In this document: piece by piece, positions 28,770-37,820 of the stretch
Numbering within the stretch: the first letter of the stretch is position 1
Layout: the number at the start of each line of letters is the position of its first letter
Assembly (NCBI GenBank): GCA_947373185.1
Contig: CANBWP010000005.1
Coordinates: 1 to 64,000 of the forward strand
DNA: 64,000 bases
From: Comamonadaceae bacterium
GTDB lineage: Bacteria > Pseudomonadota > Gammaproteobacteria > Burkholderiales > Burkholderiaceae_C
Direction: 5' to 3'
Notes under the pieces: generated by a model
Seen by the model: the letters and a program-made list of their open reading frames with translations, nothing else
Databases searched by the model: none
Told to the model about the DNA's origin: nothing
Position numbers and translations under genes: made by a program

Positions 28770-30112
28770 TTGCTTTCCTTGTACATGCGATGCCATTGAT
28801 CACGATAGGCCTGCAAAGACAGGGCCAACAAAATGGCGGTGGGAATCAACAGCAACATGACACATACCAAGGACCAGCGCAGTGCTTGCGCACCCAAACT
28901 GGGGGTGAGTAAATCGCTGATAAACCCTGTGAGCAAAGGTCCCATGCCAATGCCAAACAAGGTGATGAAAAAATTCAGCATCGCCGCAGCAACACCGCGC
29001 TCAGATGAGTGCGCCATGTGACTGATGGCGCTGTAAGACAAGGAGGGCCACCAGCTTGCAAAAAAACCAAAGGCAATGGCAAAGACCATGGCGTGAGGGA
29101 TTTTCAAAACACCCACAGCCCAGAAACCTTCCGCGGGCCATAACAAAAATGCCATGACGCACGGCACCGAAATCAGAACCCCCAGCATGGGCAAGCCCAC
29201 TTGCCAACGCACATCGCGTTGCACCAAACGATCACACAACCAGCCACTGAACAAGCCACCCACCAGCGCACCCAAGCCACTGGCAAATCCAAACATCAAA
29301 CCTGCATGCGCCAAACTCAAGGCGTGCGTTCTCACCAAAAAACTGGGCGTCCATACACCATAGGCATACCCTGCAAGTCCGGCAACGCCACACGCAAATG
29401 CCACCAGTCTGAACGACTTGATTTTCATCAAGCGCATCACCTGCTGCCAAAGAGGCTCTGAAGGCTGAGTGGATGCGGGCACTTCAGGGGCAGGGTCAAA
29501 GCCACCGCGCACAGGCTCTCTGATCAGCCACCACACCAGCAAACCCAAGACCATGCCCGGCACACCAAAAAACAAGAAAGTGCTGCGCCAACCATATTGC
29601 TGCGCAATCCAGCCGCCCAAAGACAAACCAATCACCACGGCCAAATTGGGCCCCGTCATGAACAAACTGATGACCGTTGAGCGTTGCTTGGGCGGGTACA
29701 AATCAGAGACCAAGGAGATGGAAGGCGCCATGCCACCCGCCTCGCCAATGGCCACCGACATGCGCGACAACAGCAATTGCCAAAACTGTCCAGCAAAGCC
29801 GCACGCTACCGTGGCCAAACTCCAAAGCGAGCAACAAACGGCCACAATCATGCGGCGGTTGTATTTGTCTGCCAACTTGCCTACGGGCACACCCAAGGCT
29901 GCATAAAAGAGTCCAAACGCCAAACCACTGAGCAAACCCATTTGGGTGTCTGTGGCACCAAACTCTCTTTTGATGGGCTCCATCAAAATGGCAATGACCT
30001 GCCGATCAATGACAGAAAAAATGTAGACCAATGCCAAGAGCGCTAAGCTCAAATGCGTTCGCCAGGTCACTGCGGGTGGGGTTGATGGGTTCATGGCCGC
30101 ATGTTCACGCAT
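28766..30112 (-). CDS. MFS transporter
   Basis: 448 residues, or 442 from the ATG at 30094. Twelve hydrophobic segments, VIDRQVIAILMEPIKREF, GKLADKYNRRM and GEAGGMAPSISLVSDLYPP place it in the same group as the transporters at 18840 and 20236, but it is not a recent copy. First gene of a two-gene minus-strand unit with the SDR. An operator copy lies 16-33 bp upstream of the first ATG. If that copy sits at an activator position, the start at 30094 fits better. Confidence 0.87.
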   Translation of the reverse strand: MREHAAMNPSTPPAVTWRTHLSLALLALVYIFSVIDRQVIAILMEPIKREFGATDTQMGLLSGLAFGLFYAALGVPVGKLADKYNRRMIVAVCCSLWSLATVACGFAGQFWQLLLSRMSVAIGEAGGMAPSISLVSDLYPPKQRSTVISLFMTGPNLAVVIGLSLGGWIAQQYGWRSTFLFFGVPGMVLGLLVWWLIREPVRGGFDPAPEVPASTQPSEPLWQQVMRLMKIKSFRLVAFACGVAGLAGYAYGVWTPSFLVRTHALSLAHAGLMFGFASGLGALVGGLFSGWLCDRLVQRDVRWQVGLPMLGVLISVPCVMAFLLWPAEGFWAVGVLKIPHAMVFAIAFGFFASWWPSLSYSAISHMAHSSERGVAAAMLNFFITLFGIGMGPLLTGFISDLLTPSLGAQALRWSLVCVMLLLIPTAILLALSLQAYRDQWHRMYKESN

Positions 30113-30127
30113 TCACCGAACAAGCGC

Positions 30128-30145
30128 CATCGTCTTTTTAGACTA
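30128..30145 (-). promoter_or_regulatory. Palindromic operator copy between the MFS and aldehyde dehydrogenase genes
   Basis: On the minus strand TAGTCT-AAAA-AGACGATG. It is 70 bp before the aldehyde dehydrogenase start (+) and 16 bp before the first possible start of the MFS gene (-). Both halves are present, and the AGACGATG right half is also seen at 53047. Confidence 0.55.
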
Positions 30146-30214
30146 AGCGGCACATGGCATAGCTTGATAGCATGACATTTTGGCCATGCAGGCCAGCGCC
30201 CTTTAGGAGATTCC

Positions 30215-31648
30215 ATGGCTGCTTCAACCTCTGACGAACAAGCCATTCAAGCCTTGCCTAAGTTATTGGCCGCGCAACAAGCTGCCTTTAGAGCGGAGGG
30301 CCCCGTGAGTGTGGCCACTCGAAAAGACCGCTTGCAACGCGTGATTGACATGCTGGTGAAACACTGCGACCCCTTTTGCGCCGCCATGGAGGCTGACTTT
30401 GGCGGCCGGTCACCCGTCTTCTCCATGATGAACGATGTAGCAGGTTCTTTAGGTTCGTTGAAACACGCCAGAGACCATCTCGAAACATGGGCGCAAGATC
30501 AATCTCGTCCCAGCGTGGCACCCTTCGACAACTTTGGCGCCACTGCATGGGTCAAGTACCAACCCAAAGGTGTGGTGGGCATCATTGGCACGTGGAACGC
30601 CCCTCTTTTCACCTTGCTGTCGCCATTGTCCAGCGTGTTTGCAGCGGGCAATCGCGCGGTCTTAAAGCCATCCGAGATTGCCCCTCGCACCGCAGCACTG
30701 CTGCAAGAAACAGTGGCAGAATTTTTCAAACCTGAAGAATTGACCGTGGTGCTGGGCGGTCCTGCGGTGGCCGCAGAATTTTCCAAACAAGCTTGGAACC
30801 ACTTGGTCTTCACGGGGGCCACCAGTGTCGGCAAACTCATCATGAAAGCAGCCTCAGACAATCTGGTGCCTGTCACTTTAGAGTTGGGTGGCAAGTCGCC
30901 CGTCATCATTGGCACGGGCGCCGACATTGCCAATGCTGCTGAAAGAATTGCGGTGGGCAAAAGCGCCAACTCAGGCCAGTTGTGTGTGTCGCCCGACGTA
31001 GTCTGGGTTCACGACTCGCAGGCAGAGGCATTGCTCTCGGCCATTCAATCTGTTTACTCAGGCCTGTTTCCAAGCACCGCCAACAACCCCGATGTCACGC
31101 CCATCGTGAACGACAGGCACTTCCAACGCGTCGAGTCGTATGTGAAAGATGCCAGTGTCAAAGGAGCCCGCGTTGTGGTGGCCGGTGATGAAAACGCGGC
31201 AGACCGACGTTTGCCGCTTCGCATGGTGGTGAACCCCCACTCAGACAGCGAGATTTCCCAGTTCGAAATTTTTGGCCCTGCGTTGGTGGTTCGAACCTAC
31301 CAATCATTGCAACAAGCCGTCGCCGACATCAATGCAGGCGAGCGACCCCTTGCGCTTTATTATTTCGGTACCGACAGTGCAGAGCAAGCTTGGGTGTTAG
31401 ATCACACTTTGTCGGGCGGTGTTTCCATCAACGACGTGGTGATGCACCCCGCCTTGCACGATGCCCCATTTGGTGGCGTTGGCGCCTCTGGCATGGGTCA
31501 CTACCATGGCCATGAAGGCTTCTTAGAATTCAGCCATGCTCGCAGTGTGTACAGCGCTGGCGGTCACGACCCCCGACGCGAATGGGGCATGTTGCCGCCC
31601 TATTCCGAGCAATTTGCACAAATGATTCGCGGCGCCATCACGCCCTGA
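30215..31648 (+). CDS. Aldehyde dehydrogenase (paralogue of the gene at 13410)
   Basis: 477 residues. The nucleotide site has GVVGIIGTWNAP and FTGATSVGKLI, the Glu is in LELGGKSP and the Cys in SGQLCVSPD. The C-terminal part (HDAPFGGVGASGMGHYHGHEGF) matches the family. It shares layout, length and several blocks with the aldehyde dehydrogenase at 13410, so the two are duplicates that now sit under different promoters. Monocistronic, with an mRNA start region carrying an operator copy. Confidence 0.9.
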   Translation: MAASTSDEQAIQALPKLLAAQQAAFRAEGPVSVATRKDRLQRVIDMLVKHCDPFCAAMEADFGGRSPVFSMMNDVAGSLGSLKHARDHLETWAQDQSRPSVAPFDNFGATAWVKYQPKGVVGIIGTWNAPLFTLLSPLSSVFAAGNRAVLKPSEIAPRTAALLQETVAEFFKPEELTVVLGGPAVAAEFSKQAWNHLVFTGATSVGKLIMKAASDNLVPVTLELGGKSPVIIGTGADIANAAERIAVGKSANSGQLCVSPDVVWVHDSQAEALLSAIQSVYSGLFPSTANNPDVTPIVNDRHFQRVESYVKDASVKGARVVVAGDENAADRRLPLRMVVNPHSDSEISQFEIFGPALVVRTYQSLQQAVADINAGERPLALYYFGTDSAEQAWVLDHTLSGGVSINDVVMHPALHDAPFGGVGASGMGHYHGHEGFLEFSHARSVYSAGGHDPRREWGMLPPYSEQFAQMIRGAITP

Positions 31649-31664
31649 ACATCCTGTGCAGCGT

Positions 31665-32174
31665 TCAAGTGTTGGGTGCTTGGCCTTGCACTTTGGCCTG
31701 GGCGTCCTGCATTGCAGCAAACACCATCGTAGGCTGCAGAATCACTGTCAGCAGCAAGGCAAACAGGCCTTTGAACAGCGCGTAGTCAATGCCCAAAACA
31801 TCAGGGCTGCCCAACACGTGAAGCAGCAAGACACAAGCACAGCCTACCAGCGTCATGCCCATCAATCCGATGGCCATCGCGCCTGAGCTTGTGCCTGAGC
31901 GCATGAATGGCAAGAGCTTGGGCGTTGGCAAACCGTCCAATTGCGGCGCCTTCGCTTGACTGACTTGGCGGGCCAACAGAGGCTTCAAGATAAACCAAGA
32001 GATGGCGGGTAATAAAAAGCCTGTGGCGATCAAATCGGTGGCGTAACCCTCTTCACCCCACAAACTGAGCACGGGGGTATGGCGGTGCATGGCCCAAGCA
32101 ATGGCACCGTTGATCACGCCATTGATCAAGCCGGGCGTCAGTTGCTGCGTGACGAAAAATTGTGAAGGCGTCAT
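31665..32174 (-). CDS. Small integral membrane protein, unknown
   Basis: 169 residues with about four hydrophobic segments (near residues 14-30, 48-65, 97-120 and 132-152) and a polar loop rich in Lys/Gln/Pro around residues 70-90. No signal peptide cleavage site and no catalytic motif. I do not recognise a family. It is transcribed alone, converges on the second aldehyde dehydrogenase, and faces the SDR at 32322 across a gap holding an operator half-site 65 bp before its start. That suggests it belongs to the steroid regulon, perhaps in transport or membrane tolerance. Confidence 0.6.
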   Translation of the reverse strand: MTPSQFFVTQQLTPGLINGVINGAIAWAMHRHTPVLSLWGEEGYATDLIATGFLLPAISWFILKPLLARQVSQAKAPQLDGLPTPKLLPFMRSGTSSGAMAIGLMGMTLVGCACVLLLHVLGSPDVLGIDYALFKGLFALLLTVILQPTMVFAAMQDAQAKVQGQAPNT

Positions 32175-32238
32175 GGGTGATCCATCCAGTAGGTTGACAT
32201 CTTAGGGCATCAGCATAAATTGGCCACGCGGCCTGGAA

Positions 32239-32256
32239 CATCGTCCGTTTGCATCA
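32239..32256 (-). promoter_or_regulatory. Palindromic operator, one good half
   Basis: CATCGTCC-GTTT-GCATCA on the plus strand gives a perfect GGACGATG half when read towards the membrane-protein gene, 65 bp before its start. The other half is degraded. It is 66 bp before the SDR on the plus strand. Confidence 0.45.
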
Positions 32257-32321
32257 TTACAAAGTGGTCAAAGCCCTTGAGTATCTGGCTTCGATGATTC
32301 ACTGACAAGGCGCCCCTGACC

Positions 32322-33092
32322 ATGACCCAACTCTCCAATCTCTTTTCATTGAACGGCCATGTGGCCATCGTGACCGGCGCAGGCAAAGGCATCGGACGAG
32401 CCTGCGCTCTGATGCTAGCGCAGGCCGGCGCCGATGTGGCGCTGACAGCCAGAACCGAAGTCGACTTGGAAAAAGTGGCAGCGGAGATCAGGGCACTTGG
32501 CCGTCGCGCGCTTGTGGTGCCGGGCGACATCGCCCAAGAAGCCACCATGGACAGCTTGGTCGCCCAAACACTGCAAGAGTTTGGCAAGATCACCCTTCTG
32601 ATTAACAACGCGGGCGGTGCTGGCCCCAACAGCCCTCTCAAAATGGGCGGCGCAGATTTCAGTGCGGTGTTGGCATGGAATGTCACTCCTGCCTATTTGA
32701 TGATTCAGAAAACTGCCAAAGCCATGCGTGAAGCCGGTGGTGGCGCAGTGGTCAACATCTCATCGGTGGCTGCGCGCTATGCACAAAAACACTTCAGTGC
32801 TTATGGCGCCGCCAAAGCTGCACTCAATCAAATGACACGCAACTTGGCGCAAGATTTTGGCCCCGCCATTCGCATCAATGCCATTGAGCCTGGCACCATC
32901 ATGACGGAAGCGTTGGCCCCCTTTCTCACACCTGAGCGCAATGAACGAATGTTGGCCAGCACACCCATGGGCCGCTTGGGACAACCCGAGGACATCGCAG
33001 CTGCTGCGCTCTTTTTGGTCTCGCCTGCATCCACTTGGATCACAGGAAAAATACTGGGTGTGGATGGCGGTGTTGAGGCGCCAAATTTCTAA
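32322..33092 (+). CDS. SDR-family oxidoreductase
   Basis: 256 residues. GAGKGIGRACALML binds the coenzyme, NNAGG follows, and NISSVAARYAQKHFSAYGAAKAALNQ contains Ser and the Tyr-x3-Lys pair. Arg/Thr after the first strand (TARTEVDL) favours NADP(H) but does not prove it. Monocistronic and convergent with the large flavoenzyme. In this setting a hydroxysteroid dehydrogenase or 3-hydroxyacyl-CoA dehydrogenase role is likely, but position specificity cannot be read. Confidence 0.87.
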   Translation: MTQLSNLFSLNGHVAIVTGAGKGIGRACALMLAQAGADVALTARTEVDLEKVAAEIRALGRRALVVPGDIAQEATMDSLVAQTLQEFGKITLLINNAGGAGPNSPLKMGGADFSAVLAWNVTPAYLMIQKTAKAMREAGGGAVVNISSVAARYAQKHFSAYGAAKAALNQMTRNLAQDFGPAIRINAIEPGTIMTEALAPFLTPERNERMLASTPMGRLGQPEDIAAAALFLVSPASTWITGKILGVDGGVEAPNF

Positions 33093-33099
33093 ACGGTGA

Positions 33100-35220
33100 T
33101 CAAACGGTGCGCCCTGCCCGATGACCTTCGTGCATGGCGCCTTCAATGTAGTTCACGCCCGCGCAGTCGCCAATGCGATGCAAAGGCACACCGCAATCGG
33201 CCAACTCTATGGCCACTGTATCGTCGGCTTCCGCGCCGATGGCCAACACCACAGAGTTGGCAGGCGTTTGTTGTGTGACGCCTTCTGCATCTTGCCAAAC
33301 CACATGGTTGGCTGTGATCTCTTGAACTTGCGCTTTCAAATGCAAAGTGCCATGCGACTTCACGACATCGAGCACGCGCCAGCGACGCACAATCGACAAC
33401 TCCCGACCCGCTTTGTCTGAAGGCTCTAACACCGTGACGTCGCGGCCTCGCGCCAATAAAAATTCAGCCAACTCAAGACCCACCAAGCCGCCGCCCACAA
33501 TGACGACTTTTTTGCCCAAGGGCATCCAGAGTTTGGACAAGCTTTGTAAAGCTTCTGCACTGTCGGTCACTTTCAACATGCCACCCGCTTTGAACATGGC
33601 ACGCTCTGCCAAATTCAATTTGGCTTTGGCCACTTCATCGGCACGGTCACCGGTCATGAGGCGACGAAGTTCATCGCCACTCCATACATGCTGTTGTTCA
33701 GCACCCGCAATGGCAGGCGCTTGGCGCTTGGCGCCTGTGGCCACCACGATGACAGCGGGCTTCAAAGCGGCCACGGATGTTTTGGAAACTTGCGCTGACA
33801 ACTTAACTTCAATGGGCAAGTTTTTCACTTGTTCCACCAAGTAATCCAGGAGCTTGCCGTTTTCTGGATAAGCCAATCCTGCAAAGAACAAGGTGCCACC
33901 TAAGCGGTCGCTACGCTCCAGCAAAGTCACCTTGTGGCCACGGATGGCCGCCACACGTGCTGCTTCCATGCCGGCAGGACCACCGCCCACAATGACCACA
34001 TGCTTAGGCATGACCGCAGGCGTGATGGGGTGTTCAAATTCGTGACCTGTTTGCGCGTTCACAGCACACTTCACGCGTCGGTTGACAAAAATTTCGCTGA
34101 CGCAGGCGTAGCAATAAATGCAAGGCCGAATGTCTTGCGGCCGGTTCTGAATCAACTTGATGGGAATCTCGGGATCGGCCAACATCTTGCGCGCCATGGC
34201 CACGAAATCCATTTCACCTTGGGCAATGGCTTTGGCAGCCACTTCGGGTTCAATGCGTCCCGCGGTGATCACTGGAATGTTCAAAACACCTTTGATGGCT
34301 GCCGCATTGGACATGTAGGCGCCAGGCTTTTGGGGAATGGGCGCTTCGGTAAACACCACGCCGCTGGTCAAGGTGGCATAGGCTGAAACACTGATGGCAT
34401 CTGCGCCAGCCGCTTCGCACATTTTGGCAGTGGCCATGGCATCGGCCAAGGTGATGCCGCCGGGTGTGTGGAGCTCTTCGCCATCCAAACGAATCCACAC
34501 GGGAAAATCAGCGCCCACACGTGCTTTCACAGCGCGCAAAGTTTCCAACAACAGGCGCGCGCGATTTTCTAAAGGGCCGCCATATTCGTCTTCACGTTGA
34601 TTGGAATAGGCTGACAAGAAACCCGCCAAAATGTACGTGTGAGCCCCATGCAATTCCACCGCATCAAAACCAGCTTGCTTGGCCCGCAAGGCAGCGGCTG
34701 CGAAGTACTCGATCATTTGCGCAATGTCAGCGTGGTCCATGACACGAATTCGAACAGGGTGAGGTCCGATGCCAATGAAATTTTTGAGCTCGTCTTGGGT
34801 GATGGCCGACATCATGTCGTTTTTCACCATCTTGGGCATGGAAGGCACCCACAGCTCACGGCCCTGTGCGCGGTCTAGCGCTGCTGTCTTACCGCCGTGC
34901 TGCAATTGCATGGCAATCTTGGCGCCGTGTCGATGCACTCTGGCCGCCACTTGCGACAAACCTGGAATGAAGTCGTCACGTGACACACCCACTTGGTAAG
35001 GCTCACCTGTCCCGTGCGGAAAAGCCACCGAACAAACGCCCATGGTGAGCAGGCCTGCGCCGCCTTTGGCCCGCTCTTCGTAGTAAGCTTGAATTCGCTC
35101 GCCGCAAGTGCCGTCTGTTTCGGCAAAATTAGAGCCCATGGGCGACATGAAAATTCTGTTGCGAATTTCCAATTGACCAATGCGGCCAGGTTGAAGCAGC
35201 GGTTGAAAAGGATTGCTCAT
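33100..35220 (-). CDS. NADH:flavin oxidoreductase with 4Fe-4S and FAD domains (2-enoate reductase / BaiCD-like)
   Basis: 706 residues from ATG 35220 (GGAG upstream). A further 28 in-frame residues before it are unlikely. An old-yellow-enzyme barrel (about 1-360) with [20 protein letters not shown] is followed by the iron-sulfur cysteines [12 protein letters not shown] and KCAVN and a pyridine-nucleotide-disulfide part ([35 protein letters not shown]). Enzymes of this build reduce enoates and, in gut bacteria (BaiCD/BaiH), the delta-4 double bond of 3-oxo bile acids. A delta-4 or delta-1 steroid reduction here is therefore conceivable. Monocistronic, divergent from hsdA. Confidence 0.85.
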   Translation of the reverse strand: MSNPFQPLLQPGRIGQLEIRNRIFMSPMGSNFAETDGTCGERIQAYYEERAKGGAGLLTMGVCSVAFPHGTGEPYQVGVSRDDFIPGLSQVAARVHRHGAKIAMQLQHGGKTAALDRAQGRELWVPSMPKMVKNDMMSAITQDELKNFIGIGPHPVRIRVMDHADIAQMIEYFAAAALRAKQAGFDAVELHGAHTYILAGFLSAYSNQREDEYGGPLENRARLLLETLRAVKARVGADFPVWIRLDGEELHTPGGITLADAMATAKMCEAAGADAISVSAYATLTSGVVFTEAPIPQKPGAYMSNAAAIKGVLNIPVITAGRIEPEVAAKAIAQGEMDFVAMARKMLADPEIPIKLIQNRPQDIRPCIYCYACVSEIFVNRRVKCAVNAQTGHEFEHPITPAVMPKHVVIVGGGPAGMEAARVAAIRGHKVTLLERSDRLGGTLFFAGLAYPENGKLLDYLVEQVKNLPIEVKLSAQVSKTSVAALKPAVIVVATGAKRQAPAIAGAEQQHVWSGDELRRLMTGDRADEVAKAKLNLAERAMFKAGGMLKVTDSAEALQSLSKLWMPLGKKVVIVGGGLVGLELAEFLLARGRDVTVLEPSDKAGRELSIVRRWRVLDVVKSHGTLHLKAQVQEITANHVVWQDAEGVTQQTPANSVVLAIGAEADDTVAIELADCGVPLHRIGDCAGVNYIEGAMHEGHRAGRTV

Positions 35221-35277
35221 GGGGCTCCAAAATGAGAAGTTTTCAGGTTCCCATTTTGCAACCTGCTTCAAAATTGA

Positions 35278-35297
35278 CATCGTCCATTCGGACGCTG
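35278..35297 (-). promoter_or_regulatory. Palindromic operator (strong copy), flavoenzyme / hsdA gap
   Basis: CATCGTCC-ATTC-GGACGCTG. Read on the minus strand the perfect GGACGATG half faces the flavoenzyme gene, 58 bp from its ATG. It is 92 bp from hsdA. Six of the eight right-half bases complete the dyad. Confidence 0.6.
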
Positions 35298-35310
35298 ACG
35301 CCAAACATCA

Positions 35311-35361
35311 AATGTCAGACATTAAGCTTAAGCATTCACAAGCTCAATTCCAACTTGGAAT
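35311..35361. promoter_or_regulatory. Three short perfect palindromes upstream of hsdA
   Basis: AATGTC-A-GACATT (35311-35323), TTAAGCTTAA (35322-35331) and ATTCCAA-C-TTGGAAT (35347-35361) lie in series in the last 80 bases before hsdA, between the general operator and the ribosome site AGGAG. Known hsdA regulation in C. testosteroni uses palindromic operators and repressors, so these may be hsdA-specific control sites. Confidence 0.45.
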
Positions 35362-35388
35362 GGGTCTTTTATTTTTTAGGAGCAAAGC

Positions 35389-36162
35389 ATGACCACCACG
35401 TTGATCACCGGATCGGCCTCAGGCATTGGTGCGGCCACCCGAGACGCCCTGTTGGCCGCTGGTCACACCGTCATTGGGGTCGACCTGAAGAACGCCGACA
35501 TCTTGGGCGACTTGTCCAACGCAGCAGGCCGTCAAGCTGTCATTCAATCGGTGCTAGAGCGATGCGGTCACCAACTCGACAACCTGGTGTTGTGTGCTGG
35601 CTTGGGCGCACAAACACAACCTGCCTCCTTGGTCACTTCGGTCAACTACTTTGGCGCTGTTGAATTACTCGACGCCTTCCTGCCCGCCTTGCAAAAAGGC
35701 AGCCATCCTTCCGCCGTGGTCATCTCTTCTGTGGCTTCGGCCATGTTGCCTTGGGACAAAAACCCCATGGCCGCTGCTTTCACCGCCATGGACGAACAGG
35801 CTGTGAGTCAGATTGTTTTGGGCGCTGGCGACAAAGGCGGCAACTTGGCTTATGCCGGCTCGAAGAATGCGCTGACTGTGGCAGTTCGTCAGCGCGCTGT
35901 CGCTTGGGGCCGCGCCGGCGTTCGCCTCAACACGGTGGCCCCTGGCGCCACAGAGACGCCATTGCTGCAAGCAGGCCTGCAAGACGCCCGCTACAGTGAA
36001 TCCATTAAAAACTTCTTGGGCCCCATTGCCCGTCGCGCAGAGCCCAGTGAAGTGGCCAGCGTCGTGGCGTTTTTGCTGAGCTCTGCTGCCAGCTTTGTTC
36101 ATGGCGCGCAACTCTACGTGGATGGTGGCATTGACGCCGCCAGCCGGCCCTCTCAGTTTTAA
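35389..36162 (+). CDS. hsdA: 3-alpha-hydroxysteroid dehydrogenase / carbonyl reductase
   Basis: 257 residues, the length of the C. testosteroni enzyme, and the catalytic residues fall at the same numbers: Ser114, Tyr155, Lys159. Glycine motif GSASGIG at 8-14. The blocks LVLCAGLG, SVNYFGA, GGNLAYAGSKNALTVAVR, APGATETPLLQAGLQD and YVDGGIDAASRPSQF are diagnostic. It oxidises 3-alpha-hydroxysteroids to 3-ketones with NAD and can reduce ketones. This is the usual entry step for bile acids and androsterone. It has its own ribosome site (AGGAG, 7 bases), and the next gene has a separate operator-bearing promoter. Confidence 0.93.
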   Translation: MTTTLITGSASGIGAATRDALLAAGHTVIGVDLKNADILGDLSNAAGRQAVIQSVLERCGHQLDNLVLCAGLGAQTQPASLVTSVNYFGAVELLDAFLPALQKGSHPSAVVISSVASAMLPWDKNPMAAAFTAMDEQAVSQIVLGAGDKGGNLAYAGSKNALTVAVRQRAVAWGRAGVRLNTVAPGATETPLLQAGLQDARYSESIKNFLGPIARRAEPSEVASVVAFLLSSAASFVHGAQLYVDGGIDAASRPSQF

Positions 36163-36218
36163 CTGCGTGCTGATGGGGTTCTGACGCAGCGCCATTTTGG
36201 CGGGCCCTGCTCGCCGAT

Positions 36219-36236
36219 TAGTCTCATTGGACGATG
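36219..36236 (+). promoter_or_regulatory. Palindromic operator (consensus copy)
   Basis: TAGTCT-CATT-GGACGATG followed by GTTG, 51 bp before the SDR start at 36287. TATGCT 20 bp downstream is a good -10 candidate, which puts the dyad centre near -42. Confidence 0.65.
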
Positions 36237-36286
36237 GTTGAAATTCTCCGCTTGCCTATGCTTAGGTCATCAACAAGGAGCTGAGG

Positions 36287-37021
36287 ATGAGACTCAATCA
36301 AAAAGTAGCGCTGGTCACAGGTGCAGGTCAAGGCATGGGACGTGCCATCGCACAACGTTTTGCCGCAGAAGGCGCCATTGTGGTGGCCTTGGACATCAAT
36401 TTGGCAGCCGCCGAAGAGACCCTCAAAAATCACCCCGGTCAAAGCATCGCCCGCAGTTTGAATGTGGCCGACAGCGCCGCTGTGGCCGCTTTGGTCGATG
36501 AGGTGGTGGCCAAGTTTGGCCGTGTGGATGTGCTGGTGAACAACGCGGGCATTGGCTCGGTCGATGCCTTTGCCGACATTCCCGATGAAACTTGGGCACG
36601 CGTGCTCAATGTCAACTTGAACGGCGCTTTTTATTGCGCCCGTCAAACTGTTCGCGCCATGCAAAAAACGAGCACCCGCGGCGCCATCATCAATGTGGCC
36701 AGCACGGCTGCCGCATCGGGCGATGGCCCAGCCCACTACTGCGCCTCCAAAGCAGCCCTCATGGGTTTGACCCGCAGCATGGCCAAAGAATTGGCGTCAC
36801 AAGGCATTCGCGTCAACACCTTGGTGCCCGGCCCTACCAACACCCCCATGATGCAAAGCATTCCCCAAGAATGGACCGATGCCATCATCAAAGGTGTGCC
36901 GATGGGCCGCATGGCAGAGCCTGAAGACATTGCCGCCGTGGCCCTGTTTTTGGCCAGCGATGACAGCGGATTTGTCACAGGCCAAAACGTGGCCGTGAAT
37001 GGTGGTAGCGCGTTTCTTTAA
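36287..37021 (+). CDS. SDR-family oxidoreductase (FabG-like)
   Basis: 244 residues, minimal SDR. GAGQGMGRAIAQRF, ALDIN (Asp after the second strand, favouring NAD), NNAG, the catalytic Ser in NVASTAAAS, and YCASKAALMG carry all landmarks. First of four closely spaced genes (SDR, SDR, SnoaL-like, OYE-type reductase; gaps of 11, 17 and 0 bp) under the operator at 36219. A hydroxysteroid or hydroxyacyl-CoA substrate is inferred. Confidence 0.88.
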   Translation: MRLNQKVALVTGAGQGMGRAIAQRFAAEGAIVVALDINLAAAEETLKNHPGQSIARSLNVADSAAVAALVDEVVAKFGRVDVLVNNAGIGSVDAFADIPDETWARVLNVNLNGAFYCARQTVRAMQKTSTRGAIINVASTAAASGDGPAHYCASKAALMGLTRSMAKELASQGIRVNTLVPGPTNTPMMQSIPQEWTDAIIKGVPMGRMAEPEDIAAVALFLASDDSGFVTGQNVAVNGGSAFL

Positions 37022-37032
37022 GGATTCAACAC

Positions 37033-37803
37033 ATGACACACGGAAGACTTCAAGACAAAGTGGCGTTCATTACGGGCGCAGGCACTGGCATTGGTGCGGC
37101 CACCGCCATTCGTTTTGCACAAGAAGGTGCCAAGGTGGTGATTTGCGGCAGACGCGCAGAGCCCTTGAACGAAGTGGTTCAACAAATTACACAAGCAGGC
37201 GGTAAAGCAGAAGCGGTTCAACTCGATGTCAGCAATGAAGCAGCGTTTTGTGCAGCTTTAGAAGCCGTGGTGAAGCGCCATGGCAAGCTGGACATTTTGG
37301 TCAACAACGCCATGGCCTACAGCTGGGGCGCTTTAGAATCTACCTCCACCGCCGATTGGCACAGCAATTTTTCCACCTCCGTTGATGGCACCTTTTGGGG
37401 CACCCGTGAAGCCATGAAGTGGATGAAGCCCCACGGCGGATCCATCATCAATTTGTCGTCCATCTGCGGTGTTTTAGGCACAGCTTGGATGGCCGGCTAT
37501 TCAGCGGCCAAAGCTGCCATCATCAACTTCTCGCGTGCAGCCGCTGCTGAAGGTGCCGCCAGTGGCATTCGTGTGAATGTGGTCATTCCAGCCGTGGTTG
37601 AAACACCCGCCACAGCTGGCATGTTGTCCGATGCTGCGTCCCGTCAAAATACGGAGAAGCTCATTCCCATGGGCCGCGTCGGCCAACCCGAAGAATTGGC
37701 CAACGCCATTTTGTTTTTGGCCAGCGACGAAGCCAGCTACATCACCGGTGCTGCATTGCCCGTGGATGGGGGTCGGTCGGCTGTGTTGGTCACTGCGCTT
37801 TAA
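37033..37803 (+). CDS. SDR-family oxidoreductase
   Basis: 256 residues. GAGTGIGAATAIRF binds the coenzyme; CGRRAEPL after the second strand favours NADP(H). NNAMAYSWG replaces the usual NNAG. The active site is NLSSICGVLGTAWMAGYSAAKAAI. Second gene of the four-gene unit. A distinct coenzyme preference from the preceding SDR would allow an oxidation/reduction pair that inverts a hydroxyl (epimerisation), an attractive but unproven idea for bile-acid hydroxyls. Confidence 0.87.
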   Translation: MTHGRLQDKVAFITGAGTGIGAATAIRFAQEGAKVVICGRRAEPLNEVVQQITQAGGKAEAVQLDVSNEAAFCAALEAVVKRHGKLDILVNNAMAYSWGALESTSTADWHSNFSTSVDGTFWGTREAMKWMKPHGGSIINLSSICGVLGTAWMAGYSAAKAAIINFSRAAAAEGAASGIRVNVVIPAVVETPATAGMLSDAASRQNTEKLIPMGRVGQPEELANAILFLASDEASYITGAALPVDGGRSAVLVTAL

Positions 37804-37820
37804 GTTTTAGAAAGTCCCTT

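Noticed and set aside
13410-31648. Reading the two aldehyde dehydrogenases as flanks of a composite transposon or segmental repeat
   Set aside because: Only the protein sequences are related. There is no long nucleotide identity, no terminal repeats and no transposase between them.
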